Source: CAIWKO01 sp964469155 (GTDB lineage Bacteria; Bacteroidota; Bacteroidia; Bacteroidales; CAIWKO01). Taken from it: a DNA stretch of 22,756 nucleotides. Position numbers and translations under genes: made by a program. Positions 1 to 6,554 of the stretch are shown in pieces. Within the stretch, counting starts at the first letter, position 1. Each line of letters opens with the position of its first letter. The notes under the pieces were generated by a model. The model saw only the letters and a list, made by a program, of their open reading frames with translations. It did not search any database and was not told the origin of the DNA. Location of the stretch: positions 1 to 22,756 of the forward strand of contig CAYXXU010000071.1 in NCBI GenBank assembly GCA_964469155.1. The letters run 5' to 3'.

Positions 1-1
1 T

Positions 2-445
2 ATCAAACATTTATGCTTAAAAAAACAAACTCCTCAACTTTATCGATTGATCCATGATGTAGATAAGCGACTATTTGTGTATGTAACCAATTTGTTTGAT
101 ATCAGGGCCGACCTTATCGTGGCGCTATACAAAATTCGCTGGCAAATTGAACTGTTGTTCAAGCAACTCAAGCAAAATTTTCCATTACGCTATTTTTTGG
201 GAGATAATGAAAATGCCATCAAGATACAGATATGGTGTGCTTTGATTGCAAACCTTCTCCTAACGGTGGTAATGAAGATGGTCAAGCGACCGTGGGCATT
301 CTCAAACATCGTCAGTTTTTGTAAGCTGCATTTGTTTAACTACATCAGGTTGCTGAAGTTTTTGGAGAATCCTGAGAAAGATTGGGAAAAAGACCTTTTA
401 GATACACAGATAGAAATTGATTTTAAGTGGGGCTTACTTTTCTAA
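2..445 (+). CDS. IS4-family transposase, C-terminal part (runs off the left edge)
   Basis: This frame is open from the first bases of the window, so the 5' part of the gene lies outside; an internal TTG at 47 is not a convincing start. The visible ~147 residues are the C-terminal end of a DDE transposase. The segment YKIRWQIELLFKQLKQ carries the IS4-family YREK signature Y-2-R-3-E-6-K, where E is the last catalytic acid. It is followed by the usual hydrophobic stretch (IQIWCALIANLLLTVV). The protein ends in FKWGLLF and stop at 443-445. No frameshift is visible in this part. Whether the element is intact cannot be judged, because its left end and the first two catalytic aspartates are missing from the window. 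Confidence 0.88.
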   Translation: MKHLCLKKQTPQLYRLIHDVDKRLFVYVTNLFDIRADLIVALYKIRWQIELLFKQLKQNFPLRYFLGDNENAIKIQIWCALIANLLLTVVMKMVKRPWAFSNIVSFCKLHLFNYIRLLKFLENPEKDWEKDLLDTQIEIDFKWGLLF

Positions 446-514
446 AAGTAGCATTTATGAAAAACCGTATTCACATTTTCAACAACTTACATAGTTTCTA
501 AAATAATTTTGTAT

Positions 515-535
515 TTTTACCGGACAACAGTGATT
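515..535. mobile_element. possible right end of the IS4-family element
   Basis: About 70-90 bases after the transposase stop lies the stretch TTTTTACCGGACAACAGTG. A terminal inverted repeat of an IS4-family element would be expected at about this distance, and the composition changes after it. The left terminal repeat is outside the window, so the match cannot be tested here. This is an inference from position. Confidence 0.25.
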
Positions 536-599
536 TTGTTCAGAAGTTTTGCTTTAAAATGGGGAAAGGATTTAACGCCGGAAGGCGAAAAATTATTAC

Positions 600-623
600 A
601 ACTGAAGGGTTAACCCTTCAGTT
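600..623. terminator. 24-bp perfect palindrome downstream of gpmI
   Basis: The 24 bases form a perfect palindrome with half-site AACTGAAGGGTT. As RNA it would make a 10-bp stem with a TTAA loop in either direction. It lies 78 bases beyond the gpmI stop. On the minus strand it is followed by GTAATAATTTTT, a weak U-rich tract, so it could act as a terminator for gpmI. A protein-binding dyad or a remnant of the neighbouring insertion element are alternatives. Confidence 0.4.
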
Positions 624-700
624 AAAGTGATTCCCTACAGTTTGAAATTGAGGTATTATTGAATTTGTGGTTGGACATACCATAGCATATCGCTACCCTA

Positions 701-2227
701 TTAACACAACACCTTCCCTTTCATCTCCTCCGGGGCAGGTATATCCAGAATTTTCAGGATGGTAGGCGCTATATCCGACAGTTTCCCGTGGTCTATCTTT
801 TTATGATCTGCATCGAACAGGAAACAGGGAACGGGGTTGCACGAATGTGCCGTGTTGGGCGTTCCGTCATCGTTTATAGCGATATCCGAATTGCCATGAT
901 CGGCGGTGAGGATGACAGAGTATTGATTTTCGAGTGCAGAGGTTATAACCTTTTGCACACAATGGTCTACCGTATTCAGGGCTTTCTCAATGGCTGAATA
1001 AACTCCCGTATGCCCCACCATATCGGAATTAGCAAAATTGAGACAAATGAAATCGAATTCGCGGGTATTGATGGCTTGCACCACTTTTTCGGTAACCTCC
1101 GGAGCGCTCATTTCGGGTTGCAGGTCGTAAGTAGCCACTTTGGGCGAGGAAACCATGATGCGTTTTTCGCCTTCGAACACATCTTCGCGCCCACCCGAAA
1201 AGAAAAAGGTAACATGTGGATATTTCTCGGTTTCGGCAATGCGCAACTGGGTTTTTCCGCTCCGGCTCAACACTTCGCCCAAGGTATTTTTCAGATCGTC
1301 GCTGTCGAAAATGATATGGATGTTTTGGAATGATTCGTTATAGCGGGTCATGGTAAGATAATGCAGGTTGAGGGTTTTCATTCCGCATTCGGGCATGTCT
1401 TTTTGGGTGAGCACGGTGGTTATTTCGCGCAAGCGGTCGGTGCGAAAATTGAAACAGATCACCACATCGTCTTCCTGAATGGTCGCCAATGGCTGTTCAT
1501 TCTCATCGGTAAACACCACCGGTTTGATAAATTCGTCGGTCACACCCTCGTCATACGATTGCTGAACGGCTTCTAAAAGGCTTTTCGACTTTCGTCCTAT
1601 GCCATGAACCATCAGATCGTAGCCTTGCTTCACTCTTTCCCAGCGTTTATCGCGGTCCATGGTATAATAGCGGCCGATCAGCGAAGCCACTTTGCCGGCG
1701 GAGGTTGACAGGTGGTTTTCCATTTCTTTCAGATATTCAAAACCGCTTCGGGGATCGGTATCGCGGCCATCGGTGATGGCATGAACGAATACCTTTTCGA
1801 GGCCCTTATCCTTTGCCATATCGCAAAGTTTGTACAAATGAGTTTGCAGAGAATGCACGCCACCGTCGGAAATCAGTCCAATGAAGTGAACCGCTTTGTT
1901 ATTTTCTTTGGCGTACTGATAAGCCTCTTTCAGTGCCTGGTTTTGTTCTATGCTTTTGTCTTCAATGGCTTTGCTGATGCGCACGAGGTCTTGATACACC
2001 ACCCTTCCGGCTCCAAAGTTCAGGTGACCTACTTCTGAGTTGCCCATCTGACCTTCGGGCAGGCCCACGGCAATGCCGGAAGCATCCAAAGTATTATATG
2101 CTACCTCAGGGTTATTATAAAGACTTTTGATATAGGGAATATCGGCCGAATAAATAGCGTTTGCGTGGTTGTGTTCTCCTTCGCCCCAACCATCCATTAT
2201 GATGAGGATGAGTTTTTTTGAGTTCAT
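701..2227 (-). CDS. gpmI: 2,3-bisphosphoglycerate-independent phosphoglycerate mutase
   Basis: The enzyme interconverts 3-phosphoglycerate and 2-phosphoglycerate in glycolysis and gluconeogenesis in the cytoplasm, using two Mn ions and a phosphoserine. The 508-residue product matches the usual GpmI length. Visible motifs are MDGWGEG (metal-binding Asp12), MGNSEVGH with the phospho-acceptor Ser64, DGRDTDP, the long central phosphotransfer domain, NFANSDMVGHTG, TADHGNSD and a late HS motif. I chose the ATG at 2225-2227 (MNSKKLILIIMDGWG). The open frame continues 31 codons upstream, but that part is not family-like, and the promoter box at 2249-2256 lies inside it. The gene stands alone, with a transposase fragment downstream and repeat DNA upstream. 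Confidence 0.97.
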   Translation of the reverse strand: MNSKKLILIIMDGWGEGEHNHANAIYSADIPYIKSLYNNPEVAYNTLDASGIAVGLPEGQMGNSEVGHLNFGAGRVVYQDLVRISKAIEDKSIEQNQALKEAYQYAKENNKAVHFIGLISDGGVHSLQTHLYKLCDMAKDKGLEKVFVHAITDGRDTDPRSGFEYLKEMENHLSTSAGKVASLIGRYYTMDRDKRWERVKQGYDLMVHGIGRKSKSLLEAVQQSYDEGVTDEFIKPVVFTDENEQPLATIQEDDVVICFNFRTDRLREITTVLTQKDMPECGMKTLNLHYLTMTRYNESFQNIHIIFDSDDLKNTLGEVLSRSGKTQLRIAETEKYPHVTFFFSGGREDVFEGEKRIMVSSPKVATYDLQPEMSAPEVTEKVVQAINTREFDFICLNFANSDMVGHTGVYSAIEKALNTVDHCVQKVITSALENQYSVILTADHGNSDIAINDDGTPNTAHSCNPVPCFLFDADHKKIDHGKLSDIAPTILKILDIPAPEEMKGKVLC

Positions 2228-2248
2228 TAAGTGTTGATTAATTGTATG

Positions 2249-2256
2249 CAAAGGTA
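2249..2256 (-). promoter_or_regulatory. promoter -7 box for gpmI
   Basis: On the minus strand this reads TACCTTTG, matching the Bacteroidota -7 consensus TAnnTTTG. It lies 22 bases before the gpmI ATG, giving a leader of roughly 15 bases. A clear -33 TTG is not seen; that region is occupied by the dyad at 2262-2280. Confidence 0.55.
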
Positions 2257-2261
2257 CGAAT

Positions 2262-2280
2262 AAATGCCCGTAGGGCATTT
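2262..2280. promoter_or_regulatory. dyad overlapping the gpmI promoter
   Basis: AAATGCCC-gta-GGGCATTT is a perfect 8-bp inverted repeat directly upstream of the gpmI -7 box, where the -33 element should be. It could be an operator or a copy of a dispersed palindrome; the sequence alone does not decide. Confidence 0.35.
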
Positions 2281-2443
2281 GTGAAAGTAATATAATTGAA
2301 GATGGATTTGGCTTTAGCACGGGATAGAAATTAGGGGGGAGAAGACAGATTATGGTAGAATGACTTGTATAAGTTGGAAAAAGAAAGACTAACGAGAGAA
2401 AAATACCTATAAAATGAGGAGGTAGATTAAAAATGGAAGTGAC

Positions 2444-2674
2444 TCGCCATTGTATGTTGGAGATTAGCCATCGTATGTTTTAAGTTAGCCACCGTATGTT
2501 GGAGTTTAGCCACCGTATGTTAGAAGTTAGCCACTGTATGTAAAAAATTAGCCACCGTATGTTGTAAACCAGCCATTGTATGTTGGAGATTAGCCATCGT
2601 ATGTTGTAAGTTGGCCACAATATGTTGTAAGTTAGCCATCGTATGTTGGAAGTTAGCCATTGAATGTTGTCTGA
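2444..2674. repeat. eleven 21-bp tandem repeats
   Basis: Eleven consecutive units of exactly 21 bp, consensus close to TAGCCAtCGTATGTTGgaAG plus T, start at 2444, 2465, 2486 and so on to 2654. Units differ mainly at the base after GCCA and in the GGAAG part. The GTATGTT core is intact in eight units; the fourth (2507) still carries GTATGTT, the fifth reads GTATGTA, and the ninth and eleventh read ATATGTT and GAATGTT. The multiple-of-three period leaves a minus-strand frame with a seven-residue repeat (xNIRWLx). That frame has no start region, and a unit near 2480 stops it, so it is probably not a protein. No gene is visible between 2228 and 2993. Confidence 0.93.
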
Positions 2675-2716
2675 ACCGCTGATTGAACTGATTAAATGAT
2701 TAGGATGATGATTGTT

Positions 2717-2805
2717 CAACCCCATACGGGGTTGTTCGTTGGTGGGGGTGACGTTTTACCACAGGCGATGCCCGTGGCTACCAATATTTAACCCCGCTGG
2801 GGTTA
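2717..2805. repeat. cluster of three small hairpins (REP-like)
   Basis: Three inverted repeats follow each other: CAACCCC-atac-GGGGTTG at 2717-2734, an imperfect CCACAGG/CCCGTGG pair at 2759-2777, and TAACCCC-gct-GGGGTTA at 2789-2805. The first and third share the CAACCCC/AACCCC arm. Such GC-rich hairpin clusters in AT-rich intergenic DNA resemble dispersed REP-type elements. The flanking stretches (2676-2712 and 2820-2870) are AT-rich and show loose GATTGAAC-like repeats but no gene. Confidence 0.6.
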
Positions 2806-2934
2806 GAAGAAATTATCTGAACCTGAATTAAGCAGATTTGTAGGATTGAACCGATTTAGGTGAAATTTGATTTAAAAATTATAGACGTAAGACTATAGAG
2901 GTTAGACGTTGATGAATTTTTTTTTATAAAAGTG

Positions 2935-2966
2935 TTGAAAATAAAAAATATTTTTTACTACTTTTA
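2935..2966 (+). promoter_or_regulatory. probable promoter of the gene at 2994
   Basis: TTG at 2935-2937, a 21-base AT-rich spacer, and TACTTTTA at 2959-2966 fit the Bacteroidota -33/-7 layout with one mismatch in the last base of the -7 box. The ATG follows 27 bases later. Confidence 0.5.
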
Positions 2967-2993
2967 CAGTACAAATTTTAAAAATTAAACATT

Positions 2994-3959
2994 ATGAGCG
3001 AAACTATCAGAATTGAAGAGTATCATACCGTAGGGACTTTTGTAATGAACAGGTTTCATGGGGACAAAAGTTCGTTTGTTGATTTTTCGTCAATTTATGA
3101 CGGAACGTTTGAAACAGATGCCAATGCGAAAATTGAGGCCGTTACGGAAATCGTAAACACGAAATTTCACATTAATAAAATTAAGGTGATTTCGAAAGCG
3201 ATTAAATTATTAATTCATGATGTATTGCCGAAACTTACCCTGCTGGAAAAGTATGTGATTTTTGCACACGCTGATATTAACCTGACTCCAAAAGATTATG
3301 GATTTGTTGACCTGAGAGATGCCATACGCAGAGAAGATATTGAAGCCGTGGAAACTGATTTTGCTTTTTTGATTGGGAATACTACTACTTACTTTGATAT
3401 ATTGGAAACTAAGGGCTTTACGGATGTGGCTTTTAATAATCTGAAGGCTTTGGCTGATAAAATTACTACTCAAAATGATTTGCAAGAGTCGTTGAAGAGT
3501 GATAAAAGACAGGCTGTGCTGGCAAATCATGTGTTGTTTGATGATGTGCTGACCATTATAAAAGATTTGCAGGATACGGGGAAGAGGTTGTTTAAGTTTA
3601 CGAATAAGGAAAAGACAAAGGATTATACGATGTCGTATATTCTGAACCAGATTAGACAGGAAGCTAAGAAAAAAGAGGATGAAAATAATGCTGTGCCCAA
3701 TGCCTGTCAGTTGGAAATTAATGTGACGGATGCAGACGGAAATCCTTTGGAGGAAATTACTACTTTAATTTTAGAGTATAATCTGAGCGAGGTGACGGAT
3801 GCTGATGGTTGTTCGTTGTTTGAAGCTGTGCCCACTGTGCCAAACAGTAAAGTTACAGTGAGGCTAACAGGTGCAACATGGAAACTGAAGGATGTTACGG
3901 ATGTGCAGTTGTCGCCTGACGGACAGGTTAGTTTGGATGTGACGATGGACCCGGAATAG
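2994..3959 (+). CDS. hypothetical protein with C-terminal Ig-like (carboxypeptidase regulatory-like) domain
   Basis: The 321-residue product has no signal peptide, membrane segment or sorting domain, so it looks cytoplasmic. Residues about 1-225 are predicted mostly helical, with many charged residues and a lysine-rich linker (RQEAKKKEDENN). Residues about 235-320 look like a single beta-sandwich of the carboxypeptidase regulatory-like type: LEINVTDADGNPLEEI, then TDADGCSLFEAVP, then a final LSPDGQVSLDVTM strand. That fold usually sits on the cell surface, so its place on an apparently unexported protein is odd. I recall similar helical proteins of unknown function in Bacteroidota but cannot name a role. 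It has its own promoter and a strong terminator, so it is probably monocistronic. Confidence 0.85.
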   Translation: MSETIRIEEYHTVGTFVMNRFHGDKSSFVDFSSIYDGTFETDANAKIEAVTEIVNTKFHINKIKVISKAIKLLIHDVLPKLTLLEKYVIFAHADINLTPKDYGFVDLRDAIRREDIEAVETDFAFLIGNTTTYFDILETKGFTDVAFNNLKALADKITTQNDLQESLKSDKRQAVLANHVLFDDVLTIIKDLQDTGKRLFKFTNKEKTKDYTMSYILNQIRQEAKKKEDENNAVPNACQLEINVTDADGNPLEEITTLILEYNLSEVTDADGCSLFEAVPTVPNSKVTVRLTGATWKLKDVTDVQLSPDGQVSLDVTMDPE

Positions 3960-3978
3960 GGAAGAAGGATTAAAAAAG

Positions 3979-4013
3979 AACTCCCGAAGAAATTACCTTC
4001 GGGAGTTTTTTTT
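3979..4013 (+). terminator. Rho-independent terminator
   Basis: AACTCCCGAAG and CTTCGGGAGTT form an 11-bp perfect stem with a 7-base loop (3990-3996), and eight T residues run from 4006 to 4013. It lies 20 bases after the stop of the 321-residue gene and ends its transcript. Confidence 0.93.
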
Positions 4014-4027
4014 ATCAAAATTGTTTC

Positions 4028-4035
4028 TATATTTG
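4028..4035 (+). promoter_or_regulatory. promoter -7 box for the gene at 4072
   Basis: TATATTTG is an exact match to TAnnTTTG, 36 bases before the ATG. The expected -33 position falls in the T tract of the preceding terminator and shows no clear TTG. Confidence 0.5.
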
Positions 4036-4071
4036 TAAGTGTATTCTTTGGGGAAAACTAAATTGTAAACC

Positions 4072-5010
4072 ATGAAAAAGCTATTCTTACTTCTTATTGT
4101 TGTATTTATTTGTGCTATTAGCAGACCTGTGAAAGCTCAACAATATATTCCTATACCACTTGATAGTTCAATGTGGAAGGTATATATTTGGGTTTCCCAT
4201 CCGTGGCCGGTCGGTGGTTGTGGATGTTATGTTTACGAGTATTCAACCAGTGATACTGTTATAAATAGTAAAAATTATACCCTAATAAGAAAATTCTATG
4301 ACAACGCCTGTTTACAGTGCATCGGTTTTGCCAATTCTGAAAAATTCGCAGTAAGACAAGATAGCTTAGAAAGGAAGTTATATATTATAAGGCTACCGGA
4401 TAGTTTAACAGAAAGAATTTTATATGACTTTACTCAAATTGCAGGAGATACCTGCAATTCGATATTGTATAAAGACCCTACTGCATGTGGCGCACTTTTA
4501 ATAAGTAGCGTGGATTCAGTTTTTATTAATAATAAATACCATAAACGTCTAAATTTACACGGTGGATGTTTAATTAATGGAGGTGGAAGTTTTATTGAAG
4601 GGATTGGAAGTACCTTAGGATTTATTAATGACATTGTTAATTTTGAATGTGGTTCTGATTTGGTCTGTGCGCATAATTATAGTAATTCCTATATCACTTT
4701 TTTTCCGAACTCTTCAGTAATATGCGATTCAACTTCCATTGGCATTAATGAAAATTATTCTAAGAATGATAATGTAACCATCACCCCAAACCCGTTTTCT
4801 CACTATACCATGATAACCTTCGACCAAGCCTACCAAGATATCGCTCTTGAAGTTTACGACATACAAGGTAAATTGATGGTGCAAAAGCGATACGGCGATT
4901 GCAGCCAAATTCAATTCAACCGCAACCAACTAAGCAATGGCTTGTACTTTTTAAAACTCACACTGGATAATGATTTGGTGGAAACGGCAAAGATTATTGT
5001 TAGTGATTAA
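4072..5010 (+). CDS. secreted protein with type IX secretion (Por) C-terminal sorting domain
   Basis: The first 22 residues are a classical signal peptide (MKKLFLLLIVVFICAISRPVKA, predicted cleavage before QQ). The last ~85 residues form a type A sorting domain: ITPNPFSHYTMITF, then ALEVYDIQGKLM, then LSNGLYFLKLTLDN and a final VETAKIIVSD strand. The protein should cross the inner membrane by Sec and the outer membrane by the type IX system, then be released or anchored to A-LPS. The ~200-residue middle part is rich in cysteine (several CGC, CxxC and single Cys) and contains FIEGIGSTLGF, a motif I associate with uncharacterised Bacteroidota secreted proteins. No catalytic motif is recognised. 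It converges on the next secreted-protein gene. Confidence 0.9.
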   Translation: MKKLFLLLIVVFICAISRPVKAQQYIPIPLDSSMWKVYIWVSHPWPVGGCGCYVYEYSTSDTVINSKNYTLIRKFYDNACLQCIGFANSEKFAVRQDSLERKLYIIRLPDSLTERILYDFTQIAGDTCNSILYKDPTACGALLISSVDSVFINNKYHKRLNLHGGCLINGGGSFIEGIGSTLGFINDIVNFECGSDLVCAHNYSNSYITFFPNSSVICDSTSIGINENYSKNDNVTITPNPFSHYTMITFDQAYQDIALEVYDIQGKLMVQKRYGDCSQIQFNRNQLSNGLYFLKLTLDNDLVETAKIIVSD

Positions 5011-5120
5011 TTGATTTGTTGTGTAACTGACGGGGTGAATCTTCCGACACACATGCCCTTGCTTAGTCACCCTGTCAGGTGCCATAGAAAGATTGATGGG
5101 CGATGTGACGATAATAGAAT

Positions 5121-5229
5121 GGCAGGCTGTTTGCCCCCGCGCAAGGGATTGGAGCGGAAAGCCCACAGTGGAGCGCAGCGGAACGAGGACTTGTAGCGTA
5201 AAGCCCGACCCCCGTAGGGGGATGCGCCC
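5121..5229 (+). repeat. structured intergenic repeat, resembling the Flavo-1 RNA motif
   Basis: This GC-rich stretch contains two related blocks, GATTGGAGCGGAAAGCCC (5148-5165) and CTTGTAGCGTAAAGCCC (5190-5206), separated by about 25 bases. A perfect hairpin CCCCC-gta-GGGGG follows at 5209-5221, and the element ends in GCGCCC, which can pair with GGGCG near 5099. I remember the paired layout of 'GAAGCGGAAAGCCC' and 'TGTAGCGGAAAGCCC' blocks from abundant Bacteroidota intergenic sequences and from the Flavo-1 RNA motif. The assignment is from memory and needs a covariance search. It lies between two convergent genes, so strand is uncertain. Confidence 0.5.
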
Positions 5230-5248
5230 AAATTTTAAATAGGCTTAA

Positions 5249-6031
5249 CTACTTACGTGTGAAGTTGAGGGATTTGTTATCGAAGTTCACCCAGTATTTG
5301 CCTTTTTCGAGGTCGGTAACATCCACTTCTTTTCCAAAACCTTCGGAAATGAAATTACCTTTCAGGTCGAAGATCTCGTATTGGGTTTCGGCCGAAAAGA
5401 TCAGCTTGTCGGATACTTTTGCCGATTCCAGGTTGATTTCGGCGGTCTTGGATGTGTATTTTATCACCTTGGAATAAACGGGGTTGCCATTGACATCGTT
5501 GCGGATGATGCGGAACTGATTGATGCCGAAATGAGGCACGAAATCGTAGGCATACATGTTTTTCTGTGTAGTGTCGGCGGTGGATACTTCAGCGATTTTT
5601 ATCCATTTGTTCCAGCGGAATTGCTCAATGATGAAAACATCGTCGGGCATTTCGCCGGTGATTCCCCAGGTGAGTTTCCCGGTTTTATCCATCTTTACAA
5701 AGGAAAAAGTAACGTTTTCGCTTTTCTGAAGGGCCTTGGGATTGGCGATTACAGGCGTGCATCCATCCTTGTGTTTGATGACCACCGTAACCGGGTCGCC
5801 CATCTTCAGATTGAGTAAAGAGAAATCGACTTCAAAGGCATTCGACCTGATCTCGTCCTTAGTTTCCACATCATTTACCAAAACTTTGGTGACGCAAAAA
5901 CCGTTACCAACGGAAGGATTATTGACATAAAGATTGAAGCCGTAGTAGTTTCCTTTTATAACGATCTCGCCCGCAAAAGCCGTGAGAGAAGCCGCCGTAA
6001 AAAGAAACAGAATGAGGGTTTTTCTGATCAT
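5249..6031 (-). CDS. secreted protein with short type IX sorting-like C-terminus
   Basis: The 260-residue product begins with a signal peptide (MIRKTLILFLFTAASLTAFA, cleavage before GEIV). The frame is open 14 codons further up, to an ATG at 6073, but those residues spoil the signal peptide, so I use the ATG at 6029-6031. The middle looks like one or two beta-sandwich domains, including a fibronectin-like segment around WGITGEMPDDVFIIEQFRW. The C-terminal ~45 residues (YEIFDLKGNFISEGFGKEVDV, then LEKGKYWVNFDNKSLNFTRK) match a compact type A sorting domain ending in basic residues. It is probably exported by the type IX system. No enzymatic motif is seen. It converges on the other secreted-protein gene. 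Confidence 0.85.
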   Translation of the reverse strand: MIRKTLILFLFTAASLTAFAGEIVIKGNYYGFNLYVNNPSVGNGFCVTKVLVNDVETKDEIRSNAFEVDFSLLNLKMGDPVTVVIKHKDGCTPVIANPKALQKSENVTFSFVKMDKTGKLTWGITGEMPDDVFIIEQFRWNKWIKIAEVSTADTTQKNMYAYDFVPHFGINQFRIIRNDVNGNPVYSKVIKYTSKTAEINLESAKVSDKLIFSAETQYEIFDLKGNFISEGFGKEVDVTDLEKGKYWVNFDNKSLNFTRK

Positions 6032-6240
6032 TTTCTGAAATGGATTGATCCGCAATATTAATAATTTTTTCACTGACAGTAGGTTTTCCCTTTCGGGGTT
6101 TTATCAAATGATATCAACAAGGGCAGGAAAAGCCTTGAACCAGAAACAACCACTGGCCTCATCACTTGTTAATAGTTTACCGAGTTCCTAATTTCAAATT
6201 CCCTTTAACTCTTAAAAATTTGTTTCATTTTAATGAAAGA

Positions 6241-6466
6241 ATTGTTCATTTCTTTTGCCCGTACAAAAGAAACGAACCAAAGAAAAGTACGATCCTGACG
6301 ATGCTTCAGCGCGCTCTAAAAAAAACAAGAAAATCACGAAAAGTAGTCCGCCATTTGGCGGAAACGTAAACGCCTTTACGGATTTTCTAAGTTTTTTTTA
6401 TTCACAGCCAACGCTGGCCCGCCGTCAGGATGGGCCCTCGCACCTTTGTTTCTGCGAAACAAATCT
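6241..6466. repeat. palindrome-rich dispersed element
   Basis: Four inverted repeats lie in about 220 bases: TTTCTTTTG-cccgta-CAAAAGAAA (6249-6272), TCCGCCA-tt-TGGCGGA (6347-6362), CGTAAA-cgcc-TTTACG (6365-6380) and TTTGTTTC-tgc-GAAACAAA (6445-6463). The first hairpin followed by ACGAACCAAAGAAAAG is a sequence I remember as common between genes of Bacteroidota. The frames through it (6166-6369 and 6255-6857, plus strand) give lysine-rich, low-information peptides that run antisense into the glycosyltransferase gene, so I do not call them genes. The whole gap 6032-6554 holds no other gene that I can see. Confidence 0.65.
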
Positions 6467-6554
6467 GTTAAGAAAGAGAGGTCTGATCAATTCTCTAATT
6501 GAATTTATTGGAAACTACGGATTGCAAAAGGACATCCAGATTAGATTTTTTATT

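Noticed and set aside
2444..2674. Possible CRISPR array
   Set aside because: The units are contiguous with no spacers of unique sequence, and there are no cas genes in the window.
2480..2725. Minus-strand open frame of 81 codons with a seven-residue NIRWL repeat
   Set aside because: It is the translation of the 21-bp tandem repeats; there is no promoter or start context, and one repeat unit stops it. I treat it as a repeat array.
5011..5196. Plus-strand frame of 61 codons after the secreted-protein gene
   Set aside because: It starts at the first base after a stop and covers the Flavo-1-like repeat; the peptide has no recognisable feature.
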